A stretch of 64,000 nt of DNA from Marsupella aquatica (GCA_973895155.1 OZ316892.1:11346001-11410000), one strand, 5' to 3'. Numbered from the stretch's first letter, positions 21,881-32,911 are shown. Notes: generated from the letters alone by a model not told the origin. Numbers and translations are program-made.

Positions 21881-22016
21881 TAACTGGTATTCGGGGCTGT
21901 ATCACTCATTTCCAAGCTTTGATACGCCAATTCACTTCAATGGTGTTACCAGTGGATGTTTTGATTTTGTGGCCCCCACCAGTACTGGGAAGCCAACGGA
22001 GACAGCACCTGAAAAG

Positions 22017-22275
22017 GCTGGCAATAGGGGGTCTCAAAAGGGGGATGTTAAACCATAGCTGCCGCTTTAAGAGCTATGGAAGGTTGGCAATAAGGGATCT
22101 TAAAAGGGGGATCTCAAACCATAGCTGCCCCTTTAAGAGCTACGGAAGAAGATTCGCAATAAGGAGGTCTAAAAAAGGGGATGTTAAATCATAGCTGCCC
22201 CTTTAAGAGCTACGGAAAGTTGGCGATAAGGGGTCTCAAAAGGAGGATGTTAAATCATAGCCGCCCTTTAAGAGC
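22017..22275. repeat. Four-unit tandem repeat, 66-69 bp per unit
   Basis: The marker 'ggcaata' or a variant occurs at about 22019, 22086, 22155 and 22222. Each unit carries 'aaaagggggat' or a variant, 'catagctgcc' and 'tttaagagct'. The first three units stay in frame within a 91-codon plus frame (21919-22194) giving three Arg/Lys-rich repeats. The frame shifts in unit four, so I treat it as a minisatellite rather than a gene. Confidence 0.88.
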
Positions 22276-22784
22276 TCACATCTTCCCCCCAAACACACGC
22301 CATGGTTTTGTATTCAAATAGTGGGCCACGACCACTCTATTCAAATAGTGCAACCGGGGCATTGTATTCAAGTTTTGACTATTTCATTTGTTATACGTGC
22401 AAGGCGTTGTGTTTGAATATTGACATTGTCATATGATTCTTGAATCTTGAATTTAGTATTGTGTGTGGTCAATGTAGAAAAGTTTAAGGTCAAATCCCAC
22501 ATACAACTTCCACCTCAAACACAACACCAATATTTGAACACAATGCCCGGGCACTATGTCAAAATGATGTTGTTTAAAAAAAAAATTTACATTTTCTTAT
22601 GGAGACCCAAAACATTCCTTTTTTGAACACAAATGCCCAGGCACTGTGTTTGGAGGAAGATGGTATGGGTTACATGTAGGATCCAAATTAATTTCATTAT
22701 TAACAATAAGCTTTCCCAAAATAATGAGGCAAACTACAGTAGCACTTTGGAATAAATAAATGGCTGAAATGTGGAAAAAAATAT
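22276..22784. other. No gene seen
   Basis: It includes several near-repeats of 'gcattgtattcaa' and 'gaacacaatgcccgg' (22320-22640). These read like a degenerate local repeat. Confidence 0.4.
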
Positions 22785-22975
22785 TCTTGGACACTTCCCC
22801 TTATGTGTGGACATTTGTGGAGAAAACCTTCACTGGCCATATAAAAGGAGAAGTGTCCAAGACTTATCTCTATTTCACATTCCTCTCCTCTCACCTAATG
22901 TGTAGCTCCACTATTTTAGGAAAAGAGTAGTATTCATGGTGAAACCTTTTGGATCCAGGGTTTGTCATGGCTAGT
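22785..22975 (-). repeat. Dispersed repeat family C, copy 1 (inverted)
   Basis: Read on the minus strand, it matches 23240-23415 and 56047-56200. The landmarks in order are 'agccatgacaaa', 'gaggagaggaatgtgaaa', 'ggacacttctcc' and 'tatatggccagtg'. It is the inverted neighbour of copy 2. Confidence 0.75.
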
Positions 22976-23239
22976 GGTGGTTCAAGTATTTATGGTTCAT
23001 CTTGTAACTCTTGTTCTAGGATTTAGTTTATTATTTTAAAACAAGAGGGAGGCAACATTTACTTGCCCCATAAGGTAGGGGTATTTGTTTGCCTCAGTCT
23101 CAAAGTGTAAATCCATTCTAAATCACCCGCCATCCTACATGCAACAACCGTCACCACAAGGAGCCCAAAGCCCATGTGCCTTCAAATGTAGCTTTCCAGA
23201 TTTTGGATTTGCACCTAAAGGTACAGGAAAAATCAATGG

Positions 23240-23415
23240 ACCACCATTAGCCATGACAAAACTTAGATCCACTTGGTTCTGCCATTAATAGTACAATTTT
23301 CCTGAAATTAACGAGCAAAGTGGCACTGTAGAAAAGAGGAATGAGTGGAATGTGGAAAAGGGAGAAGTTTTAGGCCCTCCTGGCTTATATATGGCCTGTG
23401 GAGGTTTAATGGTAC
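23240..23415 (+). repeat. Dispersed repeat family C, copy 2
   Basis: It carries 'ttagccatgacaaaact', 'aatgtggaaaagggagaag' and 'ttatatatggcctgtggagg'. It is more diverged from the intronic copy (56047-56200) than copy 1 is. Confidence 0.7.
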
Positions 23416-24060
23416 ATTGGTTGAGTGTTGAGCCTGCATACTTTCCTTCCCAGAGCCACAGATTGGCTTTGGCTCCAGCAACATGTATGAGAGTTCCTAT
23501 AAATTCGGAGTTACGCAATATGTTGTTTGATATCATCAAGTTTTGAGGTGCCTTAGTGGGTGGGTGTCAGATTGATGCCCCCTGGGGTTAAGACTTTCCA
23601 GCGGTAAAGACTACAAAGTGCTGGAATTTAGGTAATGGGTCTCCTCTATGGGAGAAATGAAACATGGGAGATTTGATCCACCCCTTACGTGAGATGTTCC
23701 GGGTGAAGGATGGGCTTAGTGAGGTGTATGCTTGATGGACCCCCTGGCTAGAGAATTTGCGTGATGACCCCCCACAAAAGTTTCACTACAAACTAAACCC
23801 CGTATTTGGGTTCCATACATATATATGGTTCATAACTTGTGTGGTGCATAACTGCATAGACCACCTAATGTTGTCCCAACTGTTGACAATGCACCATGGG
23901 GTTAAATCTAGGCCACCGATGCGTATACTTGAATACCTAATGAATTATGACTGTCTACATATGATTCTAGGGTTCAAATAGGGATCTGCCACTACATGAC
24001 ATTGGGTTTCGGTTTGTACATCATTTTAAGCCAGATTTTAAGTCCATTCTCGCAAGCTCG
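23416..24060. other. No gene seen
   Basis: No recognised domain and no clear repeat match inside the window. Phrases such as 'ccccctggggttaag' and 'ggaccccctggctag' suggest old transposon sequence. Confidence 0.35.
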
Positions 24061-24363
24061 TGAAACTTTCTTGTGGTAGGAGGAGACCATTTGGTTAGCA
24101 GGTATTCAAAATGTTATTGTGACAGGAGGGTTTTAGGGTATCTTGGTCATTTCTTGCCTACTTCTCAGTTTAGGAAGGTTGTCAATATTTGATTGGCAGG
24201 AGCGGGGCATTGGCATTAAGCTGACAGAGGTATTCCAGCAATATAAATTTTATCAGGCAGGAGGGGGGCAGTTGGGTGTCTCAATAATTTAGCTGGTTCA
24301 ATTTAAGATTTAGGATATTTTATTGTGGCTGGGAGGGGGGGGCACTTTTCTCATAGCAGCAAC
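24061..24363. repeat. Left half of a degenerate minisatellite split by Copia element 1
   Basis: About five units of 50-70 bp share a core like 'gtggtaggagg', 'gtgacaggaggg', 'ttggcaggagcggggca', 'aggcaggaggggggca' and 'gtggctgggagggggg'. The right half of the same array continues at 30831, directly after the element. Confidence 0.65.
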
Positions 24364-24368
24364 CATTT
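24364..24368. other. Target-site duplication CATTT (left) of Copia element 1
   Basis: CATTT precedes the left LTR and is found again at 30826-30830 directly after the right LTR. Confidence 0.93.
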
Positions 24369-24771
24369 TGTTGAGCATAGACGACGATCGCAACGGCAAG
24401 CCCATGAACCATCCAACGCACAATAGTCGACACAAGAGATACGTGGTTCACCTCCTTGAGGCTACGTCTACGGGAACACACAAGAGAGCTTTACTGAACT
24501 CTAAGCCCGTCGGCTATACCGAGTCTCCACAGTGTAAGTTCTCCCTATCTCTCAAGTGGCTCCATAACAATGAGCCTTGGTTCTACCTCTCCAAGCACAC
24601 ATGCCTCTTATGATATAGTGTGCAACTTAGTTGTACCTAACCACATAGTTGTACCTAATCACGTAGTTGTACCTAACCACATAGTTGTACCTAATCACGT
24701 AGTTGTACCAACCCACATTGTTGTACCAACCACGTCATACCTAACCTAGACGTAAGAGTAAATACCCAACA
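24369..24771 (-). repeat. 3' LTR of Copia element 1
   Basis: 403 bp, starts TGTTGAGC and ends CCCAACA on the plus strand. Inside are four or five alternating copies of 'acatagttgtacctaa' / 'acgtagttgtacc'. It differs from the other LTR at one base in 'cccac[a/g]ttgttg'. Confidence 0.95.
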
Positions 24772-24785
24772 ATCTTCCCCTTGAC
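24772..24785 (-). other. Polypurine tract of Copia element 1
   Basis: Minus strand reads GTCAAGGGGAAGAT directly against the 3' LTR, the expected plus-strand primer site. Confidence 0.8.
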
Positions 24786-24961
24786 TCTGGTCTAGGGGAG
24801 AGTAATACTGCCAATGTATATGATCCCTCAGCGGGAAGTTCTGGACAAAAACCAAACCGGTTTCCCTCTCTAACTAGAGCAAACCAGAACTAAGCCGTAG
24901 CCTAATACATAGGAATGAGGAAGAGCATATATCAGTAATTACAATGAATGTTAAGAAAACT

Positions 24962-27670
24962 CTACTTGTGATGCAATTGCAAAACCTGCAATACGTCACG
25001 GTGTCTAGAGAAACTCTCCAAAGGAATCACTTTGGTAAATGCGTCAACCGGGTTGAGTTTACCATCAATCTTGACTAGCTCAAACAAATTATCAAACACA
25101 GCCTGCCTGATAAAATGGTACCTAACGTCAATGTGCTTCACTCTGCTGTCCATCACCTGGTTCACAGCAAGGTGGAGCGCACTTTGACTATCACAATGGA
25201 GCTTCACATTCCCCTGTGGCAATCCCATTTCAGTGATAAGTCTATCCAACCAAATCGCTTCCTTTGCTGCTTCCGTAGCTGCAACATACTCCGCTTCTGT
25301 AGTAGACTGAGCAATACACTTCTGCAAAGTAGACCTCCAACTTATGCATCCACCGCCAAGTGTGAACACGTATCCTGTTGTTGATCTCCTTCGGTCCAAA
25401 TCTTGTCCATAGTCAGAATCAACATAGCCAATCAATGATTTAGCATTCTTTGCATTCGCATCAAATAAAAGACCATGATCCACGGTACCCTTCAAGTACC
25501 TGATAATCCACTTCACTGCTTCCCAGTGTACCTTCCCTGGATTTGACATGTACCTGCTTACCTTGCCCATAGCCATGGCAAGATCAGGTCTAGTGCAAGT
25601 CATCAAATACATGAGACTCCCCACTGCCTTGTCATACGGAACCTTTGACATCAACCCCTTCTCTGTGTCATCCGTAGGACAGAACGCTGATGATAACTTG
25701 AAGTGTGGAGCCAACAGGGTACTTACTGGCTTGCTATTCCCCATGTTGAACCTTGCAATTACCTTCCTCGCATAACTGCTCTGCGTCAACCATAGCTTGC
25801 CAGCCTTCAAGTCCCTAGTGATCTCCATACCCAAAATCCTCTTAGCTGGCCCTAAGTCCTTCATCTTAAACTCTGCACTAAGCAGTGCCTTGAGCTTAAC
25901 AATCTCAGACCTATCCTTGGCTGCAATTAGCATATCATCCACATAAAGTACTAAAACAATGAACCCAAATACAATATTCTTTATCGATTTCAAATACACA
26001 CAAGGGTCAAATACACTTCTGTGAAAACCTTGTGACCGAATCCAATCGTCAAACCGCTTGTTCCACTGTCTTGGTGACTGCTTCAACCCATACAAGGATT
26101 TCAGCAATCTGCAAACCAATTCCTCTTGTCCTCTCTTCACAAAACCTAGCGGTTGTCTCATGAAGATCACCTCTTCCAATGTGCCATAGAGGAAAGTTGT
26201 GACAACATCCATCTGATCTAGCAGCAGACCAAACATTACAACAAGTACACATAATAGTCGTATTGTAGAGTACTTAGCAACTGGTGAGAAGACCTCATTG
26301 TAATCCACACCTTTCTCTTGTGTGAATCCCTTTGCTACCAACCTAGCCTTGTAGACTTTCGATCCACCTCCTATGGAATTATCCTTCAGCTTGTAAATCC
26401 ACTTGCTGTCCACCACTTGCTGACCCTTAGGCAGCTTAACAAGCTCCCAAGTTTTGTTGTCCTTTAGTGACTGCATCTCCGTTTGCATTGCTGCAGTCCA
26501 CTTCTGCTTCTCCTTTGAAGCACTTGCCTCATGAAATGAAGAAGGTTCCCATTCTTCCAAAATTAACGCATCACCTTCATCATCAGCTGCAAAATTATTT
26601 TCTTGCAGTTGAGATGAATCAACCCACTGTCCATACCTTGGTGGAGCACGTACAGTGCGACCAGATGTTCTTCTAGCCGATGACTTCGGTTGATCTGCGT
26701 GTGCTGGTACAATTTGAAGCTCAACAACATCCACTTGCTGCTCACCAGCATCAACAAACTCCTCTGGTTCCTCTGGCACAGGAACCAGCTCCATAATTGG
26801 AGCAACTCCTTCTCTCCGGTCATGCACCTCATAACCAATCTCCCCCTCAACGAGATCCGGGATAGGAGATTTTCCTTTGTCAGTACGGGAGACCTGAGTA
26901 TTCTCCCCCTCCTTCAATAATCTGGATTCATTGAAGGAAACATCCCTACTGACAACGAGCTTACAAGCAATAGGATCCCATAGCCTATAGGCTTTCACAC
27001 CACTCTGGTACCCAAGAAAAACACATTTCTTGGAGGTAGGATCCAACTTGGTCCTATTCTGCTTCGGTGTGAGAGCATATGCATCACTTCCAAAAACTAC
27101 CAAGCCTTGATAGTCTGCTTGCCGCTTATAGCGCATCTCAAACGGCGTTTTGAAATTGATAGCACTAGAAGGAGAAAGATTTACCAAATAAGCTGCGGTA
27201 TTGACAGCTTCTGCCCAAAATTCTTGTGGTAAACCTGATTGGCTCAACATACTCCGTGACCGCTCCAACAGTGTCCGATTGAGCCTCTCAGCGACACCAT
27301 TCTGCTGCGGAGTATAAACTGTGGTGAGATGGCGAGTTATCCCCTGTTCTGAACAGTACTCTTCAAATTCCATTGAAGTGTACTCCCCGCCGTTGTCTGA
27401 CCTCAGACTCTTCACCCTTGTATCCAAACACTTGATCGTGTTTCCAGTCTGATTCTTCACCTGGGCCTTCCACTTCTTAAAAATGGACAAGACATCAGAC
27501 TTATGCGTCATGAAATAAATCCACACAAATCTTGAGTAATCATCAATAAATGATACATAGTACAACTTTCCAGAGTGTGAGGGAGTCGGGGATGGACCCC
27601 ACACGTCACTATGTATGTACTCAAGAACCGCTTTGGAACGATGAGTTCCAACACCAAAAGCACGACGATG
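24962..27670 (-). pseudogene. Copia element 1 pol: integrase core, RT and RNase H
   Basis: An 880-codon open stretch (24962-27604), readable upstream to the TAG at 27671-27673. In order it holds the integrase core (SDVWGPSPT, FIDDYSRFVW, RSDNGGEY, YTPQQNGVAERLN), an acidic linker, reverse transcriptase (KARLVAKGFTQEKGVDY, QMDVVTTFLYG, LYVDDMLIAAKD) and RNase H (GYVDSDYG, TEAEYVAATEA). The catalytic residues I can see are intact. It lacks its own start because it is the downstream part of a polyprotein cut by an in-frame TAG in the integrase, where element 2 has His. Confidence 0.9.
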
Positions 27671-27673
27671 CTA

Positions 27674-28234
27674 CTTTCCAAGAATGCAATGCTCACAAAA
27701 CTCTAATTTACAAGATTGCAAATCAGAAATGAGTCCATTCTTTCGTAAGATAGCCAAACCCTTCTCACTCATGTGGCCTAGCCGTGAATGCCACAGTTGA
27801 GTCATCTCCTCGTGAGACTTGGTTACATTGGCCTCTCCACATACAGTATTGCCCTGTAACACATACAAATTCTTTTGTCTACTCCCCTTCAAAATCACTG
27901 TCTCTCCCAACCTAACTTGAAGTTCACCATCAATAACGCTCCATTGATGACCATTTGAATCCAACACACCGAGTGAAATCAGATTCTTACGCATGCCAGG
28001 TACATACCTGACTCCGGACACTGTGCGCACAGCGCCATCAAACATTTGAATCTTCACAGACCCAATTCCCTCAATTTGACAGGAGTGATCATTTCCCATC
28101 AGAACTGAACCGTTTGAAATAGAGTAAGAACTGAAAAACTCACGAATGTATCAAATATGAAAAGAGCAAGCACAATCAAGAATCCACACATCATCTGCTC
28201 TCCTAGATGACGTGCACAGGGCATACCCCCGGCT
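27674..28234 (-). pseudogene. Copia element 1 protease and integrase zinc-binding region
   Basis: Reads WILDCACSFHI (protease active-site aspartate) and then, in frame, a TGA at 28151-28153 where element 2 has Cys. Downstream is LWHSRLGHMSEKGL with CEHCILGK, the HHCC zinc-binding end of integrase. It is bounded by the TGA at 28235-28237 and the TAG at 27671. Confidence 0.85.
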
Positions 28235-28237
28235 TCA

Positions 28238-29268
28238 TAAAACATACTCATCATTGAGTAAATCAGCTTCTCCATCAGCCCTAGTCACATTTGCCGATGA
28301 AGTTTCCGCTGCCTTTCCCTTACAGTCTCGCTTGAAGTGTCCAACTTGGTTGCACTTCCAACATGTCACCTGCCTCCTCTGAGGGGATTTACCCTTGGAC
28401 TTAGATCTGGATTTAGATCTAAACTAGGTTCTACGGTCCCCAGTTGGTCACTGCATACCCCTCCCACGGTTAACATTGAGGGCAGCACCAGATGATAAAG
28501 GCTGTGATGTGATGTGCATCTTCTGCTGAAGATCATCACTAAGCAGAGAACTTACCACGTCATTGTATGAAATGGTATCCCTATCACGATGCAACAACAC
28601 TCGTGATAGGGACTGGTAAGATGAAGGCAATGAACTAAGAAGCTGCAGAGCCTTCGTCTCATCATTCAAAGTCTCCCCAAGGTTTTCCAAGTCAACGACC
28701 ATGTCGTTGAAAGCATCCACATGGTCTTGCAACTTTGTACCGGATTCCTTCATCCTGAAACTCATGAGTTTGTAGGAAGTGTAGAGCCGGTTCGACAACT
28801 CCTTGCTGTGATACTTGCTCTGCAATTCCGCAAACAAGGACATGCAATCCTTATGTGCACCCAACTGCTTGATGATGGGAGGCATGAGATAGAGTGTAAC
28901 ACACCACACTCCCTGCTCCTGCATGTGGTCCCATTGTTTCTCATCAACATCGTCTTACGAGGGCTCAGCAGTTGGCCCATCCCTGACGCATAAAGCACTC
29001 CCTTCACCTACTTCTCCCATAGCAAGTAGTCAGAGCGCTCATCATACTTTGTCACTTCATACTTGGGTCCCCCAAGCTTGAAAGTCCCCATCTTCTTCTT
29101 TACCGTGAGCTCCGGTAGTAGTACTGCTTCCTCCACCACACGCCGCACCGGTGATGGTATCGGTGTCACGTGCTCTTCCTCCTGCTCCTCTCTCTGCCCC
29201 TGAAACCTCCGCGGTGATCCTCGTGCTTCAAGTTCCACGTCTTCAAAAAACTCCTCCGAATCACTCAT
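28238..29268 (-). pseudogene. Copia element 1 gag, broken
   Basis: The N-terminus starts at 29268 (MSDSEEFFED) and is acidic. It reaches SDYLLWEK, where a TAG at 29008-29010 replaces a Gln codon (element 2 reads WEKQVKG). A frameshift follows before the frame that ends at 28448, which carries the typical gag helical region (DHVDAFNDMVVDLENLG). A TGA at 28448-28450 replaces a Trp. The CCHC knuckle CWKCNQVGHFKRDC follows in the same frame. Confidence 0.85.
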
Positions 29269-30408
29269 ATGAGAAAGTCACAAAAAATGTTGTTTTTCAC
29301 AACTTCTCAAAAAACTCAAAACTCAACACCGCCGCGTAGCCCACAAAGCTAGGAGTCCAATACTGAAAACCAAAATCAAAATCGAAATTTGACGGAAAAG
29401 TTATTCAAATTTCGGTCGAGGTGGGTAAAACCTTGGGAAACTCCCCCGTTTTGACCACCTCAGGGAATAACCGAAATACCAAGTACAACCCGTTGTCGGA
29501 ATTGCGATGTGATTGGTGCGCTGCATTGCCAACTTCAATGGCTACAACCTCGCCGAAAAATAACCAAAAAAGTTACCGTTCGGCGGATGAAATCTTTGTC
29601 GGACGGTCAAAAAATAGCTCTCTGGTTTTTTGGAATATTCTATGACCCTTGTACAGGCCCTGTGGGAATTTTGGAAGAACAATCGAGGGGCTGACATGTG
29701 TCCTCGAACCCCCAAAACCCCCTACCACCTTTCGTCGTCGAAATCTGGTCGCGCGCGCAGAAAATACACACGGCAGAATGTACCCCTTGACACCAAATGC
29801 AAGATATCTCACTCGGGTTTTGACGAAATCAAGATCCGATTTCAGATTTGGAAACTAGACTCCGAGGCGATGAAGATCGATATAAGAAGCACCCAAAACG
29901 AGGAAAGAACAAGGGAGAAAAAAATTGGTAAAGATGACAGATTTCTCTCAATTACCATAGCCAATTTTGAATCAGTTTTTCAAAGAGAAAAAAATGGTAC
30001 CTTGTCAACAATGAATGTTGATCAATTGCACTTGGTGCCGTCACCAAGTCCAACAAGGTAATTGATTTTGCTTAGCCTTCCTCTTTGCATCAAAGAGCCA
30101 ATCCCGGACTCAAAAACAATCGTCTTGCCTCAATCTCTCCGTTGAGTCAAAACACTTGACGCTTCTCCCTCCGAGTCGATTGCCAACTTTCTTCACAAAA
30201 TCCAGAACGACAAAAACTTAGATCTCTCTGCACCACGAGCTCCATTCAACGATTTCTTCACACCGTTAGAAAGCTCTTGCCCTGATCTATCCATTGAGCC
30301 CATAAACTCCAAGTTCCATGCGATGGAACTCTGGAAAATCCACCAACACTCAACGCTGGAAAAACCGTCATGAAATCCCGTCACGAACACACGTCACCTC
30401 CCAAGCAT
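29269..30408 (-). other. 5' leader of Copia element 1
   Basis: About 1.1 kb between primer site and gag, without conserved coding. The gag-proximal part resembles the leader of element 2 ('ctcccccgttttgaccacct', 'aaaagttaccgttcgg'). The 143-codon plus-strand frame at 29630-30061 is antisense to the element and I do not call it a gene. Confidence 0.75.
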
Positions 30409-30420
30409 GCTCTGATACCA
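30409..30420 (-). other. Primer-binding site of Copia element 1
   Basis: Minus strand TGGTATCAGAGC, complementary to the 3' end of plant initiator tRNA-Met, two bases inside the 5' LTR. Confidence 0.93.
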
Positions 30421-30422
30421 AT

Positions 30423-30825
30423 TGTTGAGCATAGACGACGATCGCAACGGCAAGCCCATGAACCATCCAACGCACAATAGTCGACACAAGAGATACGTGG
30501 TTCACCTCCTTGAGGCTACGTCTACGGGAACACACAAGAGAGCTTTACTGAACTCTAAGCCCGTCGGCTATACCGAGTCTCCACAGTGTAAGTTCTCCCT
30601 ATCTCTCAAGTGGCTCCATAACAATGAGCCTTGGTTCTACCTCTCCAAGCACACATGCCTCTTATGATATAGTGTGCAACTTAGTTGTACCTAACCACAT
30701 AGTTGTACCTAATCACGTAGTTGTACCTAACCACATAGTTGTACCTAATCACGTAGTTGTACCAACCCACGTTGTTGTACCAACCACGTCATACCTAACC
30801 TAGACGTAAGAGTAAATACCCAACA
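30423..30825 (-). repeat. 5' LTR of Copia element 1
   Basis: 403 bp, nearly identical to 24369-24771. In element orientation it is the promoter-bearing LTR. It is followed by the CATTT target duplication at 30826-30830. Confidence 0.95.
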
Positions 30826-30830
30826 CATTT

Positions 30831-31145
30831 CTTGTTCACTTCTCTCAAGTTTGCACTTTTGCAAAACCTTTGTGTGGTAGGAGGGAGGCATTTGGGTGTC
30901 TGGGTCATTTTCTCATCTACTTCTTTCTGGTTTGGAAGTTAAGTATATTTTTAGTTGTTGGAGGGTGACATTTGCACATTCCAACAGTCATTTCTCATCC
31001 ACTTCTCTCACAATTGCAGGTTTGAAAATTTTACTCATGGCAGGAGGAGGCTTTTATATGTCCACCAACTCTAATCTACTTCTCTCTGGGCTTCTCTCAG
31101 ATTCTCAGGCTGGCCATATTTTCTCATGGTGGGAGGGGTATATTT
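30831..31145. repeat. Right half of the minisatellite split by Copia element 1
   Basis: Units contain 'gtgtggtaggagggaggca', 'gttgttggagggtgaca', 'catggcaggaggaggc' and 'catggtgggaggggta'. They match the core of 24061-24363. Confidence 0.65.
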
Positions 31146-31869
31146 TAGAGCATTGCCGCTACGTGACAAAATTGGATTTGAGAATCACACATGAGTGGCT
31201 CTCAGTCGACTCTCAATCATATCTGACAATCCCTCTCTTTTGGTGGCTATAGTAGTAGGCACATTGCATTCAGTCTAACCTGAAGTGAGGCAAAGGTAGT
31301 GGCACTGCAAATTTTGAATTTGAAGAAGAGCAATGGAGAATTGTAGAAAAAAAATGTATTGATCAGATGCTCCACAGAGTGGGATTAAATACAGGATTGA
31401 GTGGCCGAGGCCCCCTTAAGAGTCGGGGGGGAATAAGAGTAATGTTTGGATTCAAAGACGTGCAACATAGTGTAGAGAAGCAACAACTACGTATGCAGCC
31501 TATACAGCCTAAATCTACAACTATAATAAAGAAGCCCGCCAAAAGTCGTCAATCGTCCTGTTACAAACTCAAATTTGGTGGGAACAAAGCCTGACCATTA
31601 GATTTATGTTAGGTTTAATTCTAGCCTTTGATCAGCTAGAACCAAGTGTCCACCAAAGCAAATAGGACCTTAAGGTACGTATTATAGGTGACAAACTTTT
31701 GGTACACATGCATATATTTAATGGAGATACTCAATCATTACATGTTAAGAGCATATGTATTTTAAAGGAAATACAGTAGAATTAGGAATATGAAATGAAC
31801 TAAAATGGATGTATGAAATTGTGAGAATATATTTTTCAATGGGCATGAACTTAAGTATACATCTTTATC
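31146..31869. other. No gene seen; short repeat shared with 5590-5680
   Basis: Around 31505-31590 the sequence ('tctacaactataataaa', 'cccgcca', 'ctgttacaaa', 'ggtgggaac') parallels 5590-5680. The rest is AT-rich with no recognised content. Confidence 0.45.
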
Positions 31870-32575
31870 TCACCACAACATTTTTTCTTTCCTTTAGATT
31901 TTTTTTCACCTGGCTTGACATCTTTTCCTTGACTCAATATCTTTTTTTTTCTAATTTTGCCATCTTTTCTCACCTTCAAATCTCTTCCCCACCCTTGACA
32001 TTGTTTCTCTCCTTGAGATCTTTCCTTCATCTTTACATCTCTTTGTCACCTCACCATCTTTTCTCTCCTTGACAGTTTTTTTTTCATCTCAACTTCTTTT
32101 TCTCACCTCGATATTTTTTTTCTCATCGACATCTGTTCCTCGCTTTTCTCACATCGATATATTTTCCTCATGTTGACATATTTTCTTGCCTCAACATCTT
32201 TTGTGCAACGCACAAGCATCGAACTATCTCACCTCAACAATTTTTATCTCCTTGACATTTTTTCTCACTTTAACATCTTGCCCTCACCTCTACATCTTGC
32301 CTTCATCTCAAAATCTTGCCCTCACTTCAAAATTTTGCTCACGCCTTGACATCTTGCACTCTCCTCAGCATCTTGCCCTCACCTAGAAATCTTGCCCTCA
32401 CCTCAACATCTTGCCCTCATCTCAAAATCTTGCCTCACCTCGACATCTTGCGCTCATCTTGAAATTTTTCCCTTGCCTCAAAATCTTGCTCTCACCTCAA
32501 AATCTTGCTCTCACCTCGAAATCTTGCCCTCAATGAAAACATTTTGTGCAACGCATAGGCACGGGCATGGGTCAT
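31870..32575 (+). repeat. Helitron-associated degenerate array with internal hairpins
   Basis: A long array of roughly 15-20 bp units. Cores range from 'cttgacatctttt' early to 'cacctcaaaatcttgccct' later. Two hairpin-type sequences interrupt it: 'tgtgcaacgcacaagcatcg' near 32203 and 'tgtgcaacgcataggcacgg' near 32547. The second directly precedes the helicase remnant. Frames predicted across the array are repeat artefacts. Confidence 0.75.
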
Positions 32576-32911
32576 GTCATTGAGGCACAAGTTCTTGCAG
32601 GAAAACATCCAGGGACTCTTACATTTATCCCACAGATTCCGTTGACATCTGACAGATCACTTGCTTTTTTATTATGTAGGTTCCAATTTCCCATTCGAGT
32701 GGCATATGCAATGACCATAAACAAAGCTCAAGGTTAGACTTTAGAACATGTAGGGTTACAACTTTCAAAGCCTATATTTAGTCACGGAGGGTTGTATGTA
32801 GCAATTTCAAGGGCGACATCTCCTACAACTATTAAGGTTTTACTTGCGGATTCCGAGGAGGGTCAAGCAAGGTTGACAAAAAATGTTGTATATGATGAGG
32901 TTCTTTATTGA
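32564..32911 (+). pseudogene. Helitron RepHel helicase, C-terminal fragment
   Basis: The PIF1-like helicase end of a rolling-circle (Helitron) transposase. In one frame it reads [36 protein letters not shown], then a TAG at 32735-32737 (family position Gln), then TLEHVG, FSHGGLYVAISRAT and NVVYDEVLY with a TGA at 32909-32911. [11 protein letters not shown] and YVAISR correspond to the conserved last helicase motifs. The Rep domain and the first helicase motifs are absent: upstream sequence is repeat array. It is therefore a truncated, dead remnant, but it identifies the surrounding repeats as Helitron material. Confidence 0.88.

Larger units (their letters stand above)
24369..30825 (-). mobile_element. 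Copia LTR retrotransposon, element 1 (complete ends, broken coding)
   Basis: A 6457-bp element on the minus strand. It has 403-bp LTRs (24369-24771 and 30423-30825) that I find to differ at one site, a CATTT target duplication, a primer site for initiator tRNA-Met beside the right LTR and a polypurine tract beside the left. The order gag, protease, integrase, RT, RNase H marks Copia. RT/RNase H motifs (LYVDDM, TEAEYVA) resemble the Tork/Tnt1 group. Coding is interrupted by stops at 29008, 28448, 28235, 28151 and 27671 plus a gag frameshift near 28925-29005. So the insertion is very young but the copy cannot make its own full polyprotein. Confidence 0.95.

Noticed and set aside
29630-30061. 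143-codon plus-strand frame
   Set aside because: Antisense to the leader of Copia element 1, without domain or independent support.
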